A DNA stretch of 64,000 nucleotides from positions 25,359,583 through 25,423,582 of the forward strand of contig CM052359.1 of assembly GCA_028551475.1 (NCBI GenBank), read 5' to 3'. The notes beneath the pieces are model-generated. The model saw nothing but the letters and a program-made list of their open reading frames with translations. It was not told the DNA's origin and ran no database searches. This DNA comes from Casuarina equisetifolia (taxonomy: Eukaryota; Streptophyta; Magnoliopsida; Fagales; Casuarinaceae). Below are positions 1 through 14,683 of the stretch, in pieces. The position numbers were made by a program, and so were the translations under genes. Each line of letters starts with the position of its first letter. Position 1 is the stretch's first letter.

Positions 1-1644
1 CAACAATCTTTCCTTTGATGATGAACAAACTGCCTAAACTCCTTTTCTTGCCTAACATCCATTCAGCTCTCCTCTAACTCCTAGAGGATGCACACATCCA
101 AGAACTATGGTGATCTTCAATACAGACGCCAAAGATAAGTACATACTGACGGGAAATCTATTTGCATATTACATTTTGTGGCTTGTCTAAGTAAAGGATG
201 ACTAAAGACCAAAAACATCAATTGGAGACAGAAAAGGCACTTTAATCTAAGAGGGACTAGCAAGTTTCACTAAATTAGAAATAAGATTCCAATCTAAGAG
301 GGGAAAAAGAAAGACCATGGGAAATGATAAGCTTTTTTTATTATCAATTTATTTATTTGGGTGGTAGTAAAGGTGTAAAACTGGATTTGGCTTTTACTTT
401 AACCACACCTTGGAATTTTGTCAGCATGTGACAATGTAGTTTATAAGTTATTTAAGAAGTTCAAGTATTTGATAGAATAAACCAACGTAAGAATAACAAT
501 ATGACAACAGAATCAGATAGATAAAATTAAAAACCAAGATGCAGAATTTCTTCTTTCTTTTTTCTTTTTCTAAAAAGAGAAATGATCTGATAGCAGGAAT
601 AAGGAGAAATGTGAACCTGTCATATAACCACAATGATCGGAAAACCAGCTATAAGCATGAGGGAAAAGTAAAAAGATACAGATTTTAAGACAAAATAAAT
701 CATGAACCACTCATTAACAAATAAAGAAGAATGGTATTCCCCAGTTCCAATAACTAATCAATATGGTAGGAATAAGGAGGTTTCACTCAGTACCTGAGTA
801 AAACATATGCTTTCTTTTAAGCTATAAAAGTCGTCAAAAAATCACATCATCCATTCAACCAATTGAGAAGATGCACAAGAAAGACTTGTCTCGAAATAAA
901 GCTTTTATTTTGATTTCTCTAGCCCATGATCAGTATGATATCATTATGATATCCCCCATAACAATGTCGACAAATCAAACATAAGGCGTGTTATCTAAAC
1001 ACCTGCTGTTGTGACAGCCATAAAACGTTGGCTCTTAACTCGGGGGAATCAGCCCTTAGTGGTTTCATATCAGTAACATCTATAAGATAAATAAAACCTA
1101 TACAAAGCGATCATTATGTGAGGAATAGAGGAAACTCAAAAATCTATTAATATCAAACGAAATCTAAAAGAGAGAAGGTAACACCATGCCTTCTCTTACA
1201 CAACCTTACTGCATGTTTATACTCTTAACGCAGCATTTCTCATTTTGGATATCGTTTATGGTAAAATCCGAGTCCCCAAACATAAGCACGTAAAAGTCTT
1301 TAGTTTGATCCCTTCAACCAAATCCAAAGTCTTATCAAGTTCAGAAATTCCGCCCCACAAACAGGCAGCTCAGCGAATCGGGATCAAGTAAGTAACAAAC
1401 ATCACAAAGGTTAAACAAAAAAAAAAGTTTTGCCACTCAAAACTCTGAAGAATCTACAAAACGAATTGCGGATCAAAGACCGAGACAAAGAAAGGGAGAT
1501 ACAGTTCCAGAGGCCTCGAACTTTTTCTCCTCTGGATTTTCTTAGCAACCAAACAAAGAACAAGAGAAAGGAAGGAATAGATAATAGCGATCAGATGATG
1601 AAATGAAAACAGCATAAGATATGATCGAATGGTCATGATTTTAC
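1..1644. other. AT-rich non-coding stretch, probably intron of a minus-strand gene
   Basis: No open frame here resembles a protein family on either strand. Because a splice-donor-like site for the minus strand sits at its right edge (see 1645-1830), the stretch is best read as the first intron of a gene whose body lies left of the window. This is inference; intergenic DNA is the alternative. Confidence 0.3.
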
Positions 1645-1830
1645 CTTATGGTTGAGTCTGAATGACAAACCACGAACCTCTGCGATCCAAGAATATGCAG
1701 TGGTAGACAGTTTCGCACACAGGGCGAAAGAGCTAGAGGCACAGACTCTCTGCTCCCGACTGCAGTAGATATAGAGGTCACGAGAGAGAGAAAAAGCTGG
1801 AGAGCGCGTGGCCTTCACTGTATCCATCTC
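1645..1830 (-). other. Putative first exon of a minus-strand gene that continues beyond the left edge
   Basis: On the minus strand an open frame starts at 1827 (MDTVKATRSPAF) and runs without stop to a good donor, AAG|GTAAAA, with the exon ending at 1645. The segment is CT-rich like a plant 5' leader and lies just downstream of a GC-rich promoter-like patch. I do not recognise the peptide, so it could be a short transit-peptide exon or simply untranslated leader. The downstream exons would lie left of base 1. Confidence 0.3.
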
Positions 1831-1899
1831 GGTTGGCGTTTGTGTTTGTTAAAAATCAAATACGACACTAATCAACTAAAGTAATGAAAAGAAATTGGA

Positions 1900-2160
1900 A
1901 AATTTGAAGGGGAAGAGGATCACCCGACACGTTATTCCTTGCTTCGCGCACTGCTAAATCTGAGTCTCCGCACTGATTGGATCCGAGTCAAGTACTGGCG
2001 CTTCCACTATACGTGCTCCGCGGGAGCGTGAGCGTGAGCGTAGTGCCGTGGGGACGAGGACGCGGTTTCACGCGGTGACGTCAATGAGACGGACGCCGCT
2101 CGGTCATTATCATTTTAGGGACGACGCAGACGAAGGCCCCAAAAGTCATAAAAAGGCTCA
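1900..2160. promoter_or_regulatory. GC-rich, CpG-rich promoter-like patch
   Basis: In a very AT-rich window this stretch is rich in G, C and CpG (repeated GAGCGT, plus TGACGTCA at 2077-2084, a palindromic CRE/TGA-type bZIP site). It sits upstream of the putative minus-strand first exon and beyond the 3' end of the isomerase gene, so it most likely serves the leftward gene. Its function is inferred from composition and one motif. Confidence 0.35.
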
Positions 2161-2635
2161 TTCTTTACTTTAAATGCCTTCACTTTCCCCCCAAGACTTG
2201 GAATTTCGTGCGCTTCAAATTTCAGCGCAAAACATCGTCGAGCTGGTGCTGGTGAATCTCATTTCCTAGCACCCACTCATTTTGTATGCAAGCAAAAAAT
2301 AGAAGTACTCTGTATTTTTTAGCAACACATGGATAACTCTTGAGAATCAACAAAGAGAAGTCATGGCAACAACTCCTCTATTTTAAAGCCCCTTGTTATG
2401 TAGAGGATTAAGCATAACAAAGTGGCCAAGATGCTCATAAAAATAACTGAAAATGTTTCTTTCTACGCGTTCTTAAATTAGGAAATCAAGTTCAAAGAAC
2501 AGTCTCAACCACTTGCATAGAACAACTGAACAGAAAAAGAAGGAAAAAAATGACAACACCATGGACTTATTCATTGGGGACTTTTCGATGTCCAAATCTA
2601 CTGGCAAAAGCCAGTTGCAAGCAGAAAGTAAAATA

Positions 2636-7034
<4,399 letters not shown>

Positions 7035-7171
7035 CTGAACATGTCTTCCTTGGAAATTCCGCCTTCGTTGAATTTAATTTCTCCATCACTTTAATCTTTT
7101 GTAATTTACCGATTTGATTATTACGCAAATATGTTTAAAATGGGACTCAAACACAGCACTGACTCAAGCTC

Positions 7172-7177
7172 CACGTG
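7172..7177. promoter_or_regulatory. G-box (CACGTG) upstream of IDI
   Basis: A palindromic CACGTG within CTCCACGTGCCA lies 138 bases upstream of the isomerase start codon. G-boxes bind bZIP and bHLH (PIF-type) factors and are common in light- or jasmonate-responsive plant promoters. Occupancy here is not shown. Confidence 0.35.
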
Positions 7178-7349
7178 CCATCGCATGTTGGATTGCTTTT
7201 ACTGGAGTTAATTTAAGATTTGCTGGCGTTTATTTCTAACAAGGCAGTCTGAAAATGACATATTAGTATAATTTAAGGTTCTTGTGACAAATTATGTGGA
7301 TGATGGTTCGGAGTGGACAGATACTCGCCACCTGTGTGAACATGGAAGT

Positions 7350-7720
7350 TGGGTGTTTTCATGAGATTGTGAATTTTCTGAGCTGCTAAATAGAAAGATT
7401 ATTTTGCATGAGTTGAGGGAGACGTGGGGTGCTTTACATTTTTGTGTGACCATGATTTTCTCTTCTTTTTTTTTTCTATTTTATCTTAGCCATCCAAGTA
7501 TGTCAAACCCCTAACCAATAAATCTTGACATGGCATTTCAATTTTTGTCTGTTGGGTCTCCATGAAGCTAGGCATTTTTTATGAGATTGTGAATTTTCTA
7601 GGTGCAAAATAGAAAGATTATCTTGCATGAGTTGAAGGAGACGTGGGGTGCTTATATTTTTTAGTCTCCACGATTTTTTCCTTTTTTTTTTTTTCTTTTA
7701 TGACTTAGTCATGGGGTGTC
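7350..7720. repeat. Diverged ~220-bp-period direct duplication
   Basis: ATGAGATTGTGAATTTTCT...AAATAGAAAGATTAT...TTGCATGAGTTGA...GAGACGTGGGGTGCTT occurs at about 7361-7432 and again at 7581-7652. Each copy is followed by a poly-T run and a 'gacttagcc/gacttagtc' type tail. The copies differ by scattered substitutions, so this is an old tandem duplication of intergenic DNA. Confidence 0.85.
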
Positions 7721-9939
7721 TAAATCTTGACCTAATAATTCATAACCTCTATTAACTTATAACTAAGCTAGTAAATCTTGGGACATGGTGTTTCAATTTA
7801 TCCCTATTAGGCTGCCACGTTTGAATTATCTTTAATCATAAAAAATAAGTTTTTCACCTTTAATTATGTCAAATAAATATAGTGTAAAAGATTTCATCCA
7901 CATCTTCAAAACCTCATTTTCTTCCAAAATGGAAAATGGTCCTTTTCAAAGACTATTTTTTACCATGAATTAAGTCAAAGTTTATAAAATTAGATAACAC
8001 AAATATAGTAATTTGGAATCAACGTTGTTGCTTGATTGTATATTAATACGCATATAATTTAAAGATAAGAATTAGTTAGTTTTCAAAGACAAGTTGTCTC
8101 AAAAGTTGGTAAGATTTGTCTCTATGGTATGTAGTCACTCAAGTCTCTAATTTGATAATTAAAAATTCTACCAAGTGACAAATAAATAATTTTATTAATT
8201 TGTGTCAAATCATTAAGGAAAAACTTGTCACTTATACTATCATTCACAATAAATTAACACAAGTGTGCATCTAAATACATCTAACGTGTTGTATGGACAA
8301 TTCAAAATAATACAAAATAAAAGGTGAACATTTGTTTTATTGCTATTTTCCATCCACACAGGAGACCAAGGATTTTTATTTTTTAATTTTTAAATATTAC
8401 AACTCACACATCCAAATTCACACACACAAGGTATTAACCCCATACCTCACGGTTATGATACTTACTAACTTACCATTAAACTAGCTCGCTAAGTAACAAA
8501 CCGAAAGAAATAGTAACATATAATTTTACAATTCCCGATAAAATAAAAGAGGAGATATAATATAGTAAAAATTGTAATCAAAACCATAATTTACTATTCA
8601 TATTGTAACTTTTTTTAATTGCACAATTAATCTTTAATTTTAGTGATATAGAGCTTTCTTATCCTTGTATTAAGTGGCGGAAGACCGTGCACTAATGAAC
8701 GATCTTGTCAAAGTCAATTGTGTAAGCAAGTTGATAGTGAAGTCAAGTATTGAAATTCTGCCTACCAACCTCAGTGGAGTGTGGCAATCACCCAAATATT
8801 TGGTATCCACTAAAGTCATATGCGTCGGACCCACAAAGTAGTTGCAATGGTCATTGTCGTGCCTCCCTACATGGTTAAACAAAGGATACGAGTTACTTTC
8901 AACTAAGCATCAATTATTCCACACCACATAAAAGTTTGTGGTAAAGTTTAAAGGGGGAATGATTATATAATCATGAGTTGATTTTTGAGTTAGATTTTGA
9001 ACTATAACAAAGAAATTTTACCATTCATGTTTAGTTGACGCGGATGTAAGTGGTTGCTATTTAGTTGACAATTGACTTTGTGGAACACGAGGGTAGCAAA
9101 TTAGGTAGAAGCTGAACAACGTGTTTTGGTGGAAATATGCCTAGGCTCAGCAAGTTGGGAAATGAGCACTATACTATATTTCCGCCTACTATGGTTGAAA
9201 TATCTTCACAAGCACGTTACACATCCCTTTCAGTTGATGTTCTATGCCATGATGATATTAACAAGTTCAAATGGTGTATCACGAAGCATTGTGTTCCCTT
9301 TCTCATTGATAACTATGTGTTTACAGATTGTATTGAGGCATCATATATTTCACATTAAAAATGAGAATTGACCGACTTGGTCTTATTAATGTCAAGAGTT
9401 TACCATTTATTGTCTATAAATTTATAACAAATTTTCTTACTTTAACAAGGTATCAAAACTATAGATTTTTTTAATATAAACCTTGTTACTTCAATTATTA
9501 TTCACACTATTATGTAAAAAGGGCGTTTTAAGATATTGTATATTTCATATTGAAAATGAATTTTGGCCGACCAAATTTATTGATGGCATGAATTCACCAT
9601 CTATTCTCTTTGAATTTTATGATAAACCTCCGGATATCCAAGTTTGTGTCCAAAGGCCCCAAGTCCATCACTAGCTTTCATCATCATGTAACATTCACGC
9701 CTCAGGTTGGTTAAAGCATGAAGCAAAGCAAGAATGATCAGTCGTATTGGGCTTTGCAGATCCAGTTGCTCCAGCATTAGGCCCGAGGAAACCCAAAAAG
9801 GCTCTGGTGAAAACCCAGAGCTCAGCTCCACCTTCGTCTTTTGGCGCCCTTGCGTGGTAGCACTTCGGCCAGCGTAACTAGGCAGAGCATCTATCATTTT
9901 TCTAAATCTTCCTCTTTTAGTCGTCACCCGTTTAACAAA

Positions 9940-10233
9940 ATGCCAAGAGAAAAGAGTCCGGGCTTGAAGATCCTCTGGGTCTGGACCATAGGCACCGCCG
10001 CCAGTACTCTCTCCCTCTCTCTGTCTCTCTCTGTCACTCTCTTATATATATGCTGAACGTTTACTCATATGTGCATTTCTCTTGCAGTATTGGTAGCGAG
10101 TGTGATGCGGACAAGGATGAAGGACATGGAAAACTTCATTAACGCTCAACAACAGGAACCCATTTCCTCTGACACGGCTCTTGTTGAAGAGGTACAGGGG
10201 TCTGAGGATTTTGTACGGGAAGAGAAGGTATAG
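9940..10233 (+). CDS. Small conserved plant membrane protein, function unknown
   Basis: Two exons, 9940-10003 and 10088-10233, encode 69 residues. The protein starts MPREKSPGLKILWVWTIG, and the join A|TA restores an uninterrupted hydrophobic segment (roughly residues 9-28: LKILWVW...AAILVASV). A basic RTRMKD motif and an acidic, hydrophilic tail ending EDFVREEKV follow. The pattern (short positive N-terminus, one membrane span, basic then acidic tail) resembles a family of uncharacterised ~70-residue plant proteins I recall, often annotated only as transmembrane protein. The 84-bp intron has GTACTC...TTGCAG borders and is CT-rich at its 5' end. The leader upstream contains CTTCCTCTTTTAG, typical of plants. 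No function can be assigned. Confidence 0.75.
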
Positions 10234-10725
10234 GTTTGGATCAATCACATTTTTCATAACTGTGTTTTTGGTTTATCTCTTGGAGTTTGAACGGTTTTGG
10301 CGTGCATCTGACATTTCTGAGTGTTCAGAGGCGACTGTGTGCTATATGTTTGATGAATGTTCTGAATAAATCTTTGAATTCCCATTTGGGTTTTATTGGA
10401 AATTTGGTTGGTCTCGAAAGATTTCACTCTGCTTATTTATGTGTGGGTTGGACAAGTTATAAGAACGTGTGAATACCTTTTTAAAAAGTGCTATGTTTTG
10501 AATAAGTCGGGAAATGTGATGTTCATGTTTGGTGGAGTAGCAAGTGGCTGCAACTTTGTAGGCCTAAGTGAAGAATCAAACACCTTCCCCTCCAACACCC
10601 CCTTCGCCTTTTGAAGGGTTGGCAGATGGGAAAGATAAATGCCATCATTACAGAGCATCTCTCTCTAGCGTTGGAGACTCGAAAGGTAGCAATATTCTTG
10701 CCCTTGCACGCTAGATGAAGAGTAA

Positions 10726-10828
10726 AACTCTTCACAAAGTTCAAGCAGAACCAAACTTCTTCCACCATGTCTTTCAATCTCTTCACAAATTTCAAGCAAA
10801 ACCAAACTTCCTCCACCGTGTCATTCAA
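10726..10828. repeat. Two-copy ~51-bp tandem repeat
   Basis: CTCTTCACAAAGTTCAAGCA..ACCAAACTTC.TCCACC.TGTC.TTCAAT is present twice in a row with about six differences. Read on the minus strand it gives a repeated EEVWFCL.FVK peptide, but that frame shows no family match and I do not call a gene. Confidence 0.85.
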
Positions 10829-13048
10829 TTCCTTGTGGCATGGCTATTTCTACTCTTCATGGCTATTTCTATATACCTCCAAAACCCACCACCACATTGG
10901 AGAAGTCATAATTGTTTAGGAGCCATGCACTTGGGAGAGGAGTTGTCTTCCTAGGTTCATTTTACTGTAATTAGTAAAGACAGTATGGAATTGGACGGTA
11001 TTTTTCAAATTTCTTTTAGTATTAGCTTCAAAGAACTAGCATATGGCCGTAAGATTCTAATGCCAACGCTAATTGCTCTTGCTTGATTTCATTATTATTT
11101 GCATCGAATAACACTGTGATTTGACTAGTGTTGAATTGCATTTGATTAGTCTGGTCAATGCTTATTTCTGACAAGTTGAATGTCTACATAAATTTTTTCA
11201 CCAAAACAAAGTTAAGGAATTTGTGCTGCTGGTTATTTATATAGGTTGGGTCTTGTTGATATCTCACAATTTGATATTTTGTGTTAGTCAGTGGCGTAGT
11301 TTACATAAGCTTAATGGCTATTATAGCTTGGCTTGTTAAGGTAGTTGAGTGTAGAAGCTGGAAATTTACAGTGGTAAAATGATTTCTTAAAGTCGAGTTT
11401 TAGATACAAGAGTGAATTATTGTGGTGCATTCGGGGTCCTTCAAAAGGTTTTAGGTAATTTGGATAATTTCTATATTCTCAATAGTGGTAAACTAGCAAG
11501 TGCTACCAACATTAGTATGGGAGTTTGACATTGGGTGCGTAGGTGGGTGTGTGAGTTAATTTAAAAAAAAAAAAGAAAAACAGAAAAAGAATGGAGCAGA
11601 CTTAAAATGAAATAAAGAATGATGTCAAATGAAAGATTTTGTTAAAAAAAAAAAAGCAACAAAAATCAAAATCTTGTGTGTTACTTAGTTACTTAGCTTA
11701 GTGGTGAGTTAATAAAGACTCCAATTATAAAGCTGGAGTTTAACATGTCTATTAATTTGGATGTGTATTATAATACTTAAAAAAAAAAGAAAATCAAAAT
11801 CTTGTTGGTAGAGTATCATAGATAATTTCAGCCATATTAATTGATTTTTTGTTTTAATTAGACAATTCAATGAAAATTAATTGAGACTTACGTTGCTTGA
11901 AAAGTTCGAAGGAGATGCACGATTCCCCTCGGTCATGATTGGAACATTGTCGATCAACTTTTGCCCGACAAATTTCGAAAACCAAAGAAGTTCTTTATCC
12001 AACAAAAAGAATTAGGTTTAAGCATCTAAAGAGCCAAATAGAAAAGTGCTCCTCGTACTTTGTTTTCTTCTTTGTTCTATCCTTGGGTGGATGCTTGCTT
12101 ATTAATTTAGATGGGAGTACCAATGTTACTGTTTCCTTTTATAATTCGTATATTTTTAATGGTGTTACTCCAACTTTAATTCATAACCCGCCAATACAAC
12201 TTCTTTATTGATGAGATGACATTCTTTTTAATAACTTAATATGGAAAAAGTGGAGCACCCTTTGGGAAGGATAAAAGCCAAAACCGAGAAAATGAAATAA
12301 CTTATCAAACAATGACTTTTCTCTAAACGATGTGACACACGTCTTAATTAGAAACAGGAAGATTTGGACATTTTCAAAAATGTGGTTTCATGCACCCTAG
12401 GGTTAAAAGATAGTTGAATGCATATTATAAAATGTATTTAATTCAGATTTCTTTCACATGTTGTCTACATACGTGTTTCGTCACATTTAACGGTTTAGAA
12501 ATTAAAAATCTATTTTTGTGAGCTTGTGAACCTACGAAGAACATGAGATTTTTATCAGCACTATTCGCAAGAATTTCAAATTAATGATGGAGGCAAATTT
12601 CTCTCCAATATGTGCATAAATCACAACTTCGCCCTCCTTGTATATGGTTTTTATGTGTTGTATATATAAAAAAATATCTTAACAAATTTTATTAATATCA
12701 ATAAGAGTGGATGTAATAATCATATATTAGATAAGTACAATAAATATGATATGGTAAAAAATAAATCATTTATATGTTAAATTGTTATACATAATTAAAA
12801 ATAAGCATGAAAAAATACGTTGTTAACACATAATTAAGGAACCCTTCTTGCTATTGCTTGGAGCTTTCAATATGCAAAAGGTTCAGCTTCCATTTGTGCT
12901 ACTGCCTATGCTGCCGACCATACATGTGCTACAATGTTCTTTTCCGGTCTCCATTTTATGCGAGTAAGAACAACGGAAAAGGCTGAGTACAAAGGTTACT
13001 TTTAAGAACCTTTCGGTCGACTCTTGGCGTGTACGCTCTCCAACCGCG

Positions 13049-13054
13049 CACGTG
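13049..13054. promoter_or_regulatory. CACGTG motif upstream of the 5MP gene
   Basis: A G-box core in GCGCACGTGCGTGG, about 450 bp before the CT-rich leader. A second CACGTG in the palindrome AACACGTGTT lies at 13183-13188. Two such motifs within 140 bp upstream of one gene suggest bZIP/bHLH control, but this is only motif evidence. Confidence 0.3.
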
Positions 13055-13500
13055 CGTGGCCAAACGAGAACGACAAGGATAAAAATAACCCGCCTTGGCT
13101 TTGCTCACGAGTGGCCAACCTTTGATCTGTTGCCGATCAAATCAGGAAACGTGGAGCATTATAAGGCCTTTGATCTAACAAACACGTGTTTAGTGGCGAT
13201 TATGTCGGACAAATGGGTCCTGCCACTTTGTCATGTGTTCCTGTTCCCAGGCCCCCTCATTTGGATGATTCACATGCTAGCTTTATGTCGCATCATATGC
13301 AATTGGGCCGGTGGATGGATGATGGTTGCTTTGTTGATGCATGGGACTAATGGTTGTACTAGTTGGTCTAAATTCTTTATAAGAATGGCCCATACATGAT
13401 GGGTAAATAGATAAATTCGAACTTTTAACTGGGCTTTCTCTCCCCCTGTGTCGGAAAGGCATAAATATCTGCCCAACGCATCCACGATATTCTCTTTACG

Positions 13501-13528
13501 CTCTCTCTCTCTCTCTCTCTCTCTCTCT
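13501..13528 (+). repeat. (CT)n microsatellite in the 5' leader of the 5MP gene
   Basis: Fourteen CT units about 70 bp upstream of the start codon. CT runs in 5' leaders recur in this window (also near the PP2C and SCPL genes). Confidence 0.95.
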
Positions 13529-13600
13529 AAAATCGCAAGGGCTCCGAGCGCAGAGAGACTTAGACGCACCTTTCTCTCCGATCCATCTTCGTCTTGGTTT

Positions 13601-14644
13601 ATGAGGTTTGCTCTCGCTCTTTTCTCTCCCACTCACATGTTCTCAAAGTTGATCTTTCTCTCTCGTTATCTAAGTTTGCGATCTGACTTGTCTGAACGTT
13701 CCTGGTTTCTTCACAGATCTGTTTCTTTTTGTCTGACATACAAACTATAGGGGATGATTTCTGTCTCCAAAGTTCTCATTTTTGTTTTCTTGTTGATCTA
13801 ACAGATCTTTCGATTTCTTTATGTGGGGAGGCTTTTCTTTTTTCTTTTTTGATGTTCTCGATGGGTTTTGTGGATTTGATTTCTTCTTGAATTGTTTGAT
13901 CTTATTGGTTTTCTCTTTGAATTATTCGGTTTTTAGGGTTTTTAGTTTTTGTGTGGCGTAGAATTTCTTATTCTTTTATTCTTTTTCCGGAAAAAAAGAT
14001 CAAGGAGTTATTTTTGTAAAATATCTTTGGTTTTCTTTCTTTTTTCGGTTCGGATTCATCTCTTTTATGAAAAACGCAACTTCGAATGTGAATATAGCTG
14101 AAGTTGGAGTCTTGATTGATGACTCTGTGGGAGTTAGGGATTTTACCGTTTCGATTTTTGTTTTCTGGGGAATATATGTAAATCTTTTGTTTGCTTTCGC
14201 TGAAAAAAATCCCTTCTTGCTACATCATTCGTCGCCAAAAGATGTGGAAAAAAGTTAATTTTTTTTGTCCTGAGACTATATCTGAAAATCACAGTTTGAC
14301 ACATTTTCATTTCATTCATGCAGCTCGAAGGAGAAGCCCACTCTCGGGTAAGACCACTTATCTGTGCTATTTTCGTATTATCTGATTATTCTGTGTAATT
14401 TTGGAACTTTATATCGCTCTAAATGGTGAAATAACTCTTTGTTTTCCTTTCTGCAATTGGCTACAAACATAATGATATGAAACGGAAATAATATTTCAAT
14501 CAGATCCGCATACTGTCTGGGTGTTTCAAAAGGAGGGAAAAAAATGATTCGAGAACCTTAGTTAACGAAGTTGCATTGGGCTTAATAACTTAGAGACGTT
14601 GCTTACATTTTCTTTTGGATATTTAGTAGATTTTCTTGATCAAC

Positions 14645-14683
<39 letters not shown>

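Larger units (their letters stand above)
7035..9939. other. Intergenic region between IDI and the small membrane-protein gene
   Basis: AT-rich with no recognisable coding region. Short open frames near 9.1-9.7 kb have no family signature and lack a plausible gene structure. It holds the 220-bp duplication at 7350-7720 and a weak, short duplication (about 9336-9430 versus 9531-9625, shared core ATATTTCA...AAAATGA). The IDI promoter should lie in its first few hundred bases. Confidence 0.6.
10234..13440. other. Intergenic region
   Basis: Contains the 3' flank of the small gene, several A-runs (11559-11572, 11644-11656, 11779-11789) and AT-rich unique sequence. No exon with a recognisable protein match was found. 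A short tandem repeat (10726-10828) and two CACGTG motifs near the 5MP promoter are listed separately. Confidence 0.6.

Noticed and set aside
9601..9927. 108-codon open frame on the minus strand
   Set aside because: It lies antisense in the promoter/leader of the small plus-strand gene, shows no family motif and has no plausible splice or promoter context of its own.
10523..10828. 101-codon minus-strand frame with a repeated EEVWFCL.FVK peptide
   Set aside because: The peptide repeat is the direct product of the two-copy 51-bp DNA repeat; the rest has no family resemblance.
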